Shown piece by piece: positions 17,076-24,993 of a DNA stretch of 58,348 nt; the first letter of the stretch is position 1, and the number at the start of each line of letters is the position of its first letter. The notes beneath the pieces were generated by a model. The model was not told the origin of the DNA and ran no database searches. It saw only the letters and a program-made list of their open reading frames with translations. Source of the stretch: Planctomycetota bacterium (lineage in GTDB: Bacteria > Planctomycetota > UBA8742 > UBA2392); contig JAJVIO010000048.1 in assembly GCA_022071975.1 (NCBI GenBank), positions 1 through 58,348 on the forward strand, written 5' to 3'. The position numbers and the translations under genes are program-made.

Positions 17076-17268
17076 GGGCCCCGAAGGGGCCCCCTACGGT
17101 AGCCGGGCGCGTGAGCGCCCGGAATTCAAAGCCCCGTGACCAGGCGCCCGAGGGGCCGCCTGACACGCGCAATGCACCTTTCAGGCGGCCCTTCGGGCGC
17201 GCGGGAATTCGCTTCATGCTCCCCGGGGGCTTACGCCCGCGGCTATCACAGCCGGGCCCTTCGGGCCG
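17076..17268. repeat. About 190-bp multi-hairpin element, copy 1
   Basis: A chain of palindromes: GGGGCCCC stems, CCGGGCGCGTGAGCGCCCGG, a GGGCCGCCTGA / TCAGGCGGCCC pair, a CCCGGGGGC segment and GGGCCCTTCGGGCC. The same order recurs at 51966-52157 with related sequence, so this is a dispersed element rather than chance GC pairing. It fills most of the gap between the divergent genes at 16977 and 17365 (16978-17364); nothing else is seen there except the promoter of the restriction enzyme. Confidence 0.8.
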
Positions 17269-17349
17269 ACCGCACCGCAGCGCATAACGTGAAAGCAGGC
17301 CGTCCTGCACGTCCCCGTTTGAACCTGTGGCCAGTGTCGCAAGAGCAGC

Positions 17350-17355
17350 TACAAT
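17350..17355 (+). promoter_or_regulatory. -10 box close to the start of the MmeI-like gene
   Basis: TACAAT lies 9 nt before the ATG at 17365, leaving room for only about 2-3 nt of leader. No Shine-Dalgarno is present. This resembles the leaderless pattern of the TPR genes. Confidence 0.5.
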
Positions 17356-17364
17356 CCCTTCCCT

Positions 17365-20163
17365 ATGAGACTGTCACTGTCCGAAATCCGCTCCCGCGCC
17401 ATCGCCTTCGCGCACGACTGGGCAGATGCATCCAGCGAACGAGCTGAGGCGCAATCCTTCTGGCAGGCCTTTTTCAACGTGTTCGGCATCAATCGCCGCA
17501 GCGTTGCCAGCTTTGAAGAAAAGGTCCGCAACCTGGGTGGGTCGTTTGATCGCATCGACGTGTTTTACACCGGCGTGATGCTCGCCGAGCACAAGAGCCG
17601 AGGGCAGGACCTTTCCAAGGCCGCCAGTCAGGCCTTCGACTACGTTCAGTCGCTCACCCGTGAAGGTCGAACTGACGAGGTCCCCAAGTACATCGTGGTG
17701 TCCGACTTCGCCCGCTTCGTGGTGTATGACCTTGAATCCGAAGACCCGGCCACGCCGGTCGCCAAGTTCCCCACCGCGAAGCTGCACGAAAACATCCGCC
17801 GGTTCGGATTCCTGTGGGGGCAGGACACCAAGCCGGTTGATCCCGAAGACCCGATCAACGTCAAGGCCGTCGAGATACTCGGCGAACTGCACGACGCCCT
17901 TGAGCACGGCGGCTATCGCGGCCACCAGCTTGAGCGCTTCCTGGTGCGCGTGCTGTTCTGCCTGTTCGCGGAAGACACGGGCATCTTCGATCCGGACACC
18001 TTCCGCCGAATCGTTGAACAGGCCCGCTGGGACGGCAGCGACCTCGGCCCGGCACTGGCACGGCTGTTCCGGGTGTTGGACACGAAGCCCGACGACCGTC
18101 CCGCCAACCTGCCCGAAGACCTCGCGGCCCTGCCCTACGTCAACGGCGAATTGTTCACCGAGCGGCTGGACTTCGCCGAGTTCACGGGCCCCATGCGGGC
18201 CGCCCTGTTGAAGTGCTGCAACTTCAACTGGTCGCGCATCAGCCCGGCGGTGTTTGGCTCGCTGTTTCAGTCTGTGATGGCGGGGGAGGAAGGCCAGCGG
18301 CAGCGCCGCCAGATCGGCGCGCATTACACCTCCGAGCGGGACATCATGAAGTTGATCCGCTCGTTGTTCCTTGACGACCTGCAAGCTGAGTTGAAGTCCT
18401 GCGGCAGCGACCAGCGCAAGCTGAAAGCCTTTCAGGACAAGCTTGCCGGGCTGCGCTTCCTGGACCCGGCCTGCGGTTGCGGCAACTTCCTGGTTGTGAC
18501 CTACCGCGAGCTTCGCCTGCTCGAGCTTGAGGTGCTGCGCAAGCTTCACAGCGGCCGCGACGACGCCATGCAGTTGTTCTCCGGCGCGTTGTTGAAGGTC
18601 GATGTTGACCAGATGTACGGCATAGAGATTGAGGAATGGCCCGCCCGCATTGCGGAAGTGGCCATGTGGCTGATCGACCACCAGATGAACCTGCGCGTAA
18701 GTGAGGAGTTCGGCAAGCCGGTCACACGCCTGCCTTTGAAGAAGGGCGCAAAAATTCACCTCGGCAACGCCCTGCGTACCGACTGGAACACTGTGCTGCC
18801 CGCCAGCGAGTGCAGCTACGTCCTCGGCAACCCGCCCTTTGTCGGCAAGAAGGAACAAAACGCGTCCCAAAAGGCTGACATGGCTCGAGTCTGGGGTGAT
18901 GTTCGCGGCGCTGGTGTTCTGGACTACGTAACCTGCTGGTACCGGGCGGCAGCGAAGTACATTGCGGGACAGCGGATTACAGCAGCCTTTGTTTCCACCA
19001 ATTCAATTTGTCAGGGCGAACAAGTCGGCGTCTTCTGGAAGCACATCCGGCAGGTTGAAAACGTCCACATCCGCTTCGCTCACAATACATTCGCTTGGCA
19101 GAGCGAAGCGCGCGGTGCGGCACACGTGCACGTCGTGATCGTTGGATTTGGCATTCAACCAACTCATGCTGTGCTCTGGGACTACAGCGACGATCCTGAC
19201 CATCCAACCGTTACAAGGCTATCCAGATTATCGCCTTACTTGGTTGAAACGGATGACATCTTTCTGCCCAAGCGCACCAAACCAGTTTGCACCGTGCCGC
19301 AAATGAACTATGGCAGCATGATGATTGACAAAGACAGAGACATACCGGACTCGCTTGGCTTGGTGTTATCGTCGGCAGAACGTGCGGACATTTTGAGGGA
19401 AACACCTGCTGCGCGACCATTTATCCGGCGACTGTACGGATCAAATGAATTCATCAACGGGGACGAGCGTTGGTGCTTGTGGCTTGTAGATGCTCCTCCA
19501 AACATCGCGCGTTCTTCTAGGCTAATTTCGGAACACTTGAAGGCCGTAAAGAGATTTCGAGAAAGTAGTGGACGAACGCGCACCCGTGAGCTTGCTGCAA
19601 CTCCAGGACTTTTTGGTGAGATACGCCAGCCGAAGTCAGCGTACCTTTTAGTTCCAAAGGTATCCTCAGAAGCTCGGCGATACATTCCGATCGGCTTTAT
19701 GCCGGAAGATGCAATCGCTTCTGGAAGCGCGCTCGTGGTGCCCGACGCCTCGCTGTATGAGTTTGGAATGCTTACCAGCGATATGCATATGGCCTGGGTT
19801 CGTCGCGTATGTGGTCGGACAAAGAGCGACTATCAGTACTCAGCAAGACTGGTGTACAATAACTTCCCTTGGCCGCAGGATGTCTCTACCGCCCGTAAAG
19901 CCGCCGTGGAGGCGGCCGCACAGGCTGTGCTGGACGCCCGTGACCAGTTCAAAGGGCAGACACTGGCGGACCTCTACGATCCTCTCACCATGCCCAAGGC
20001 TCTGCGCGACGCCCACAAAAAGCTCGATCGCGAAGTGGACAGGTGTTATCGCAGCCAGCCCTTCCAGAGCGAGCGCTCGCGCGTCGAGTTCCTGTTCAAC
20101 CTGTACCTGAAACTCACCGAGCCGCTGTTGCCCGCGCGACCCGCTCGGCGTCGGCGTTCATGA
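17365..20163 (+). CDS. MmeI-like Type IIL/IIG restriction-modification enzyme
   Basis: A 932-residue single-chain enzyme that would cut and methylate the same asymmetric site. The N-terminal nuclease has D65-x9-E75-x-K77 (D then VFYTGVMLA then EHK), the exact spacing of MmeI. A helical spacer (about 160-330) is followed by the N6-adenine methyltransferase with motif I DPACGCGNF at 367-375 and motif IV NPPF at 489-492. The target-recognition domain covers about 500-830. Both catalytic centres look intact. Base composition drops sharply around 18.86-19.87 kb, inside the recognition domain, while both flanks are GC-rich, which suggests the specificity module was exchanged. No separate REase, S subunit or phage genes are adjacent. 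Confidence 0.9.
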   Translation: MRLSLSEIRSRAIAFAHDWADASSERAEAQSFWQAFFNVFGINRRSVASFEEKVRNLGGSFDRIDVFYTGVMLAEHKSRGQDLSKAASQAFDYVQSLTREGRTDEVPKYIVVSDFARFVVYDLESEDPATPVAKFPTAKLHENIRRFGFLWGQDTKPVDPEDPINVKAVEILGELHDALEHGGYRGHQLERFLVRVLFCLFAEDTGIFDPDTFRRIVEQARWDGSDLGPALARLFRVLDTKPDDRPANLPEDLAALPYVNGELFTERLDFAEFTGPMRAALLKCCNFNWSRISPAVFGSLFQSVMAGEEGQRQRRQIGAHYTSERDIMKLIRSLFLDDLQAELKSCGSDQRKLKAFQDKLAGLRFLDPACGCGNFLVVTYRELRLLELEVLRKLHSGRDDAMQLFSGALLKVDVDQMYGIEIEEWPARIAEVAMWLIDHQMNLRVSEEFGKPVTRLPLKKGAKIHLGNALRTDWNTVLPASECSYVLGNPPFVGKKEQNASQKADMARVWGDVRGAGVLDYVTCWYRAAAKYIAGQRITAAFVSTNSICQGEQVGVFWKHIRQVENVHIRFAHNTFAWQSEARGAAHVHVVIVGFGIQPTHAVLWDYSDDPDHPTVTRLSRLSPYLVETDDIFLPKRTKPVCTVPQMNYGSMMIDKDRDIPDSLGLVLSSAERADILRETPAARPFIRRLYGSNEFINGDERWCLWLVDAPPNIARSSRLISEHLKAVKRFRESSGRTRTRELAATPGLFGEIRQPKSAYLLVPKVSSEARRYIPIGFMPEDAIASGSALVVPDASLYEFGMLTSDMHMAWVRRVCGRTKSDYQYSARLVYNNFPWPQDVSTARKAAVEAAAQAVLDARDQFKGQTLADLYDPLTMPKALRDAHKKLDREVDRCYRSQPFQSERSRVEFLFNLYLKLTEPLLPARPARRRRS

Positions 20164-20179
20164 TTGAGCCACGGTGACA

Positions 20180-20400
20180 GGCACCTGACGGACGACTGCA
20201 AAAACGCGTTCACCACGAAGGGCCGCGAAGGACCACGAAGCAAAGCATGACTCGCTGCGCTTGCGCCATTTCGAAGTCATCTCTTGGCACTGAGCGTCTC
20301 TCAACTGCCTCACGCGAAGGCGCGAAGACCGCGAAGAATGGCTTGAAGCAGGGCTTTGCTTCGCGACCTTCGCGACCTTCGCGTGCCGCAGTTTCTTGAT
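20180..20400. repeat. Periodic CGCGAAG-word inverted repeat
   Basis: Left arm words CCACGAAGGG CCGCGAAGGA CCACGAAGCA (about 10-bp period, near 20210) face CTTCGCGAC CTTCGCGAC CTTCGCGTG (9-bp period, near 20360). The words are related to those at 1-487, 45.56-45.64 and 51.81-51.90 kb. No gene is supported here. Confidence 0.7.
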
Positions 20401-20514
20401 GGCCACGTGGTTCAGGTAGCGTCGTTGCGGCATTGAGGCTTGGAGAAAGATGGTCCTCCGGTTGTGCCAATGCAGGGACCAGAAGTGCCTGTGCCCATCG
20501 GATTCGCCGGGAAT

Positions 20515-20546
20515 GCAAAAAGCCCCCGCGAGGCGGAGGCTTTTGC
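20515..20546. terminator. Bidirectional terminator-like hairpin
   Basis: GCAAAAAGCCCCCGC and GCGGAGGCTTTTGC form an imperfect stem around GAG, with an A-run on one side and a T-run on the other. It is best formed as a minus-strand terminator (GGGGGCTTTTTGC) and would end a leftward transcript from 20.56-20.93 kb. It may also end the transcript of the restriction enzyme. Confidence 0.6.
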
Positions 20547-20559
20547 GGGCCAGGGTGTT

Positions 20560-20930
20560 GCCCCGGCCATTGGTGTGCAGTGAGCCTGCGTCGTGAGGAC
20601 AGCCCCTCACTCTACGCGATCGGGGCGGCTATTCCCCTTTCACGTCCCGGCCTTTCGGCCGGCTGGCGGTTGCGCGGCGTCGACTCCGCGAAGGCTGGCC
20701 GATGTCCCGGCAGGCGTCACCACCTGCCACGGGGGGCGTTTCCGCTTTCCCCGGGAAGCCGCCAGCGAACTGGCGACCTCCGTACACTGCACGCGCGAGG
20801 CGTGCCGGCCTTACCCCGGATAAGTCCTTTGCAGGGGACTCACCCGCAACCCGGTGCTGCATCACCGCGCTGCACGGGAGGAAATGTACCCCGCCAAAAG
20901 CGCTTGTCCAACGGTGTCGGCGGATAGTTG
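20560..20930 (-). other. Hairpin-rich non-coding stretch, possible structured RNA
   Basis: About 370 bp with no credible protein. It contains a series of evenly spaced short stems with small loops: CCGGCC-TTT-GGCCGG, GGCAGG...CCTGCC, CGCCAG-CGAA-CTGGCG and AGTCC...GGACT. A terminator-like hairpin at 20515-20546 lies at the end of a minus-strand reading. I could not match it to RNase P, tmRNA, SRP, 6S or a common riboswitch. It may be a structured RNA or another composite repeat; the strand is a guess from the terminator. Confidence 0.35.
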
Positions 20931-20969
20931 AAATGAGGAAAACCGGCTCGCGGGTGTGTCGGTTGGTGA

Positions 20970-21070
20970 AGTACAGAGTACACAGTCCAGAGTATCGAGT
21001 CCGGCGCGGAAGCAGCTCCTGAGGCCGCTTCCACGCCATTCTGTACTCTGAACTCGGTACTGCTGTACTT
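20970..21070. repeat. Heptamer-period inverted repeat (AGTACAG words)
   Basis: Left arm AGTACAG AGTACAC AGTCCAG AGTATCG AGT runs at exact 7-bp period. The right arm ATTCTGT ACTCTGA ACTCGGT ACTGCTG TACTTCG is its degenerate reverse complement about 40 bp later. It lies upstream of the NO-reductase-like gene. Confidence 0.8.
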
Positions 21071-21207
21071 CGACCTCGTCAGCAACCTGCGGACAAACCT
21101 GCCTTGGCTGACACACCCCGGGCTTGTTCCACGTCTGCGATCGCGCCGGGACGTTGCCCGGCGCGCCGACATTTGCATTTATAGATTTCCGGACCCACAT
21201 ATCTATT

Positions 21208-21213
21208 TATACT
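21208..21213 (+). promoter_or_regulatory. -10 box of the NO-reductase-like gene with flanking dyad
   Basis: TATACT sits 33 nt before the ATG at 21247. Just upstream, ATAGAT (21181-21186) and ATCTAT (21201-21206) form a dyad with a 14-bp spacer that overlaps the -35 to -10 region and may be an operator. Which regulator binds is unknown; it is not a clear FNR or NsrR site. Confidence 0.45.
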
Positions 21214-21246
21214 GGCCGCTGGAGGACTCTATGAACGGAGGCGCAC

Positions 21247-23661
21247 ATGGCGGCCGGCTCACACGTTGAAATGCCTTCCGGGCGCGCGGCGCGCGCCGTC
21301 AAGGCAATCGGCTTCTCCAGGCTGCTGATCCAGAAAAAGTACTGGCCCATCCACATCCTGTTCGTCGCCGCCGTCAGCATCATCGGCGTCGGCTACCTGG
21401 GCCTGGAGACCTACAAGGGCGCGCCGCCGATCGCCGACTTCGTCACGCCTGACGGCAAAACCGTCTTCACCGTCGAGGACATCAACCGCGGCAAAGAGGT
21501 CTTCCACCTGCGCGCACTCATGAGCTACGGCTCGTTCTGGGGCGACGGCGCCGAGCGCGGGCCCGACTTCACGGCCGAGGCGCTGCACCACACGGCCGTC
21601 AGCATGACCGCCTTCTACGAGGCCGAGAAAGCGAGCGACGGCGAGCTCACGCAGGAAGAGCGCGACGCCATCAGCGCCCGCGTCAAGCGCGAGTTGCGCC
21701 AGAACGGCTGGGATGAGCAGGCCGAGCGCATCACCATCACGCAGGCCCAGGCGCAGGGCTTCACCGAGCTGAACACCCACTACACCCGCGTGTTCACGGA
21801 CCCCGAGTACCCCGAGGCTCTGCACCCCACCAACTACATCAGCGACCCCGAAGACATCCGCGCCCTCACCGCCTACTTCTACTGGGGCGGCTGGGTGGCC
21901 GCCGCGCAGCGCCCCGGCGAGGATTACAGCTACACCCACAACTGGCCCTACGACCCGGCCGTGGGCAACTCCCCCACCCAGGCGACCATTCTCTGGAGCG
22001 TGCTGTCGATCTTTGCGCTGTTCATGGGCATCGGCGCGGTGCTGTACGTCTACGGCCAGCTGCGCAACATCGGCGACCCCTTTGAGGCCAACGGCACGCC
22101 CGCACTGACCACAGCCGAGCTGGAATCCGGCTCCGAGCACGTGCGCCCGACGCAGCGGCTGGTCTACAAGTTCTTCGCGTTCGCCATGATCGTGTTCCTG
22201 GTGCAGGTGGGCGCGGGCGTGCTGAGCGCCAACGACTTCGTGCGCACGGACCGGCTGCTGGGCATCGACATCGCGGCGCTGTTGCCGATCACCGTCGTGC
22301 GCAGCTGGCACGTGATCCTGCAGATCTTCTGGTTCTTCATCTGCTGGATCGGCTACACCATCTTCTTCCTGCCCGAGCTTTCGAAAGTCCCGCGCGGGCA
22401 GCGCACGCTGATCAACCTGCTGTTCTGGATGGGCATCCTGGTGGGCGCGGGCGTGTTGTTCGGCATCTACCTCGGGCCCAAGGGCTACCTCAACGAGCAG
22501 CTTGCCTACTGGCTCGGCAGCCAGGGCTGGGAGTTCATGGAGCTCGGCCGCCTGTGGCAGATCGTGATGCTGGCGGCCTTCGTGCTCTGGATCGTGATCA
22601 TCTACCGCGCCGTGCGCCCCTGGCTGAATCGCAGCAACCTGTGGTCGGTGCCGTCCTGGCTGCTGTACGGCAGCAGCATCATGGTCGCCTTCCTGTTCTT
22701 CGGCCTGCTGGTGCGGCCGCAGACCAACTTCGCGATTTCGGATTTCTGGCGCTGGATGGTCGTGCACATGTGGGTGGAGGCGACGTTTGAGGTGTTCACC
22801 ACGGTGGTGGTGGGCTACATGCTGGTGCAGATGGGCGTGATCCGCCGCGCGATGGCCGAGCGCGTGATCTTCCTCGCCGTGATGCTGTTCCTGCTGACGG
22901 CGCTGGTGGGCATCTCGCACAACTTCTACTGGATCGCCAAGCCGACGCCGATCATCGCCCTGGGCTCGGTGTTCTCAACGCTGCAGGTGCTGCCGCTGCT
23001 GCTGCTGACCCTGGACGCCTGGCGCACGCGCCTCGAGCTCAAGCGCGCCGACGCCCTGGCCGTTGAGGGCCGCCAGGCGGTGGTGATGGACGGCGTGTGG
23101 CTGTTCATCCTGGCGGTGAACTTCTGGAACATCTTCGGCGCGGGCGTGTTCGGCTCGATGATCAACCTGCCGATCGTGAACTACTACGAGCACGGCACCT
23201 GGCTGACCGGCAACCACGCCCACGCGGCGATGTTCGGCGTGAAGGGCAACGTGGCGATCGCGGGCATGCTGTTCTGCTGCCAGCACCTGTTCAAACGCTC
23301 GGCCTGGAACGCGAGGCTGATCCGGGTGGTGTTCTGGTCGCTGCAGATCGGGCTGGTGATGATGATGGTGCTGGCGCTGTTCCCGCTGGGCATGCACCAG
23401 GTGCTGATCGTGCTGGATGAAGGCCTGTGGAAGGCGCGCACGCAGGAAGTGGTGACCGGCTCGTTCTGGTCGCGGCTGATCTACCTGCGCTCGATCGGCG
23501 GCACGGTGTTCCTGGCGGGCGGCGTGCTGCCGCTGGTGTGGTTCATCTTGTCGCGGGCGCGCAAGATGGTGCCCGAGGTGGAAGACCACCGCGGCGAGTG
23601 GGACGTCTACGACACCGAGGTTGACCGCGACTCAAAGGTATGGGCCGACTTCGACGACTAG
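21247..23661 (+). CDS. qNOR-family membrane enzyme, putative nitric oxide dismutase
   Basis: An 804-residue protein of the quinol NO reductase (NorZ) architecture: TM1 (about residues 33-54), a periplasmic cytochrome-c-like domain without a CxxCH haem motif (55-240), then about 13 helices of the NorB core. Haem ligands are probably His355 (SWHVILQIFWF) and His657/His659 (GNHAHAAMFG). The FeB site has His507 and Glu511 (HMWVE) and His558, but the next residue, normally the third FeB His, is Asn559 (SHNFYW instead of GHHYFW). That substitution is described for NO dismutase candidates, which would disproportionate 2 NO to N2 and O2. GGAGG lies 5 nt before the ATG. Ordinary NO reduction remains possible. 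Confidence 0.88.
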   Translation: MAAGSHVEMPSGRAARAVKAIGFSRLLIQKKYWPIHILFVAAVSIIGVGYLGLETYKGAPPIADFVTPDGKTVFTVEDINRGKEVFHLRALMSYGSFWGDGAERGPDFTAEALHHTAVSMTAFYEAEKASDGELTQEERDAISARVKRELRQNGWDEQAERITITQAQAQGFTELNTHYTRVFTDPEYPEALHPTNYISDPEDIRALTAYFYWGGWVAAAQRPGEDYSYTHNWPYDPAVGNSPTQATILWSVLSIFALFMGIGAVLYVYGQLRNIGDPFEANGTPALTTAELESGSEHVRPTQRLVYKFFAFAMIVFLVQVGAGVLSANDFVRTDRLLGIDIAALLPITVVRSWHVILQIFWFFICWIGYTIFFLPELSKVPRGQRTLINLLFWMGILVGAGVLFGIYLGPKGYLNEQLAYWLGSQGWEFMELGRLWQIVMLAAFVLWIVIIYRAVRPWLNRSNLWSVPSWLLYGSSIMVAFLFFGLLVRPQTNFAISDFWRWMVVHMWVEATFEVFTTVVVGYMLVQMGVIRRAMAERVIFLAVMLFLLTALVGISHNFYWIAKPTPIIALGSVFSTLQVLPLLLLTLDAWRTRLELKRADALAVEGRQAVVMDGVWLFILAVNFWNIFGAGVFGSMINLPIVNYYEHGTWLTGNHAHAAMFGVKGNVAIAGMLFCCQHLFKRSAWNARLIRVVFWSLQIGLVMMMVLALFPLGMHQVLIVLDEGLWKARTQEVVTGSFWSRLIYLRSIGGTVFLAGGVLPLVWFILSRARKMVPEVEDHRGEWDVYDTEVDRDSKVWADFDD

Positions 23662-23673
23662 GCGGGCGCAACC

Positions 23674-23679
23674 TACAAT
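23674..23679 (+). promoter_or_regulatory. -10 box implying leaderless mRNA, TPR gene 1
   Basis: TACAAT ends 6 nt before the ATG at 23686, placing the transcription start at or next to the start codon. A TTCGAC hexamer lies 18 bp upstream as a possible -35. No Shine-Dalgarno is present. Confidence 0.6.
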
Positions 23680-23685
23680 CGCGCC

Positions 23686-24993
23686 ATGGACGCCGAGGCC
23701 GCCTACCTGTTTCGCCACGCGCTGCTGCGCGACGCGGCCTATGAGCTGCAGCCTCCCGCGATGCGGGCGCAGCTGCATGGCCTGGCCGTGCAGCTGCTGG
23801 AGCAGTTCCACGGCGGGCGCGCGCCGATGCCGGACCTGACGCCGCCCGCGGCTCACTCGTTCACGCCCCATCGGACGGATGGGATCGCCTCAGAGCTGGC
23901 CGCTCATGCCCGCCTGGCGGTACAAGGCGGCGGCGATCCGGACCTGCACGAGCCCCTGTGCGTCTATCATTGCCGAGCAGCGCAGGTGGCGGAGCAGGCG
24001 TACGGCCACGCCGACGCGCTGTCTTCCTGGCAGCTGGCCGCAGCGCTCTTTCCCGACTCGAGGCGCGGCGAGTGCCTGCGCCGTGCGGCCAACTCCGCGG
24101 TGCGGCTGATGAGGACGGAGCAGGCGGAACAACTCCACCTTGCCGCGCTTGACTTAGCCGTGGAGTACGACGACGTGGGGCTGGAGGCTGCGGTGCGCGG
24201 CAGCCGCACGGTGTTGTTCTACCAGCTTGCCAGGCTCGAGGATTGCGAGCGTGAGGGCGCTGCCGCGCTGGAGCTGCTGCGGAAAGCCGCCGACCGACGC
24301 GGGGTAGCCATGGTGCAGTCGGTGCTCGGCAGCATGTGCGTAGCGCGGAGCGAGTTTGACCGCGGTGAAGCCCTCAATCTGCAAGCGCTGGCGATTGCCC
24401 GGGAAACAGGTTTCATCCGGCTTGAGGCCGCCATCACCGTGAACCTGGGTAACCTGCGGAGCTTTCAGCATCGCTGGCAGGAGGCTGAGGAGTTCGACAG
24501 ACAGGGCCTCGAGCTCGCGCGGGCCCACAATTTGCGAGACGTCGAAGCCAGTGCGCTGATCAACCTGAGTGACGTTTCCCGCCACACCAATCGGATTGAA
24601 CAGGCGGAACTCCACCTGCGAGCCGCCGTGAAACTGGCGCGTGCGACGGGGCAGCCGCTGGTGCTGGCTTTCGGGCTGTCCGAACTGGGCCATCTGTTGA
24701 TGGCGCAAGGCCGCGCCCGTGAAGCCGAGCCGTTCCTGCGTGACGCAGTGGCCGTCAGGCTGGAGACCAGCGGCAACGGTGTGTTCGCCGCGGACCAGTG
24801 CAGGTTGGCGTTGTGCCTCTTGAGCCAGGGCAGGCGCGACGAGGCTGCGGCATTGTGGGGGGAAAGCATCGGCGTCCTTCGGGCGCGCGGACGCGCGTCA
24901 AGACTGCAGCAGGTGCGGGACGAAATGCGCGAACACTGCCGTCGGTTCGGTCTGCTTCCACTGCAGGACGAGGAGCCACCCACTCCACAATGA
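23686..24993 (+). CDS. TPR protein 1 of a six-member paralogous family
   Basis: A 435-residue soluble protein. Residues 5-19 (AAYLFRHALLRDAAY) and the following R..LH..A..L.E helix form the conserved head of the family. It matches the segment that normally follows the NTPase and winged helix in STAND-type ATPases and ATPase-cyclase proteins. About six degenerate 40-residue TPR units follow, then a C-terminal cap ending CRRFGLLPLQDEE. It has no nucleotide-binding domain, signal peptide or TM segment. This is the most divergent member. Its stop overlaps the start of TPR gene 2 (ATGA), so those two are coupled. Role unknown; TPRs suggest protein binding. Confidence 0.85.
   Translation: MDAEAAYLFRHALLRDAAYELQPPAMRAQLHGLAVQLLEQFHGGRAPMPDLTPPAAHSFTPHRTDGIASELAAHARLAVQGGGDPDLHEPLCVYHCRAAQVAEQAYGHADALSSWQLAAALFPDSRRGECLRRAANSAVRLMRTEQAEQLHLAALDLAVEYDDVGLEAAVRGSRTVLFYQLARLEDCEREGAAALELLRKAADRRGVAMVQSVLGSMCVARSEFDRGEALNLQALAIARETGFIRLEAAITVNLGNLRSFQHRWQEAEEFDRQGLELARAHNLRDVEASALINLSDVSRHTNRIEQAELHLRAAVKLARATGQPLVLAFGLSELGHLLMAQGRAREAEPFLRDAVAVRLETSGNGVFAADQCRLALCLLSQGRRDEAAALWGESIGVLRARGRASRLQQVRDEMREHCRRFGLLPLQDEEPPTPQ

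Noticed and set aside
16978..17310. N-terminal extension of the 16393 gene
   Set aside because: The extra codons run through the multi-hairpin repeat and give Arg/Gly/Pro-rich peptide with no conservation signal; a good ATG exists at 16977.
20560..20930. RNase P RNA, tmRNA, SRP RNA or cobalamin riboswitch
   Set aside because: None of the diagnostic core sequences (such as GAGGAAAGTCC, the tmRNA 3' end, GGAAGGAAGCAGC or the B12 box) is present.
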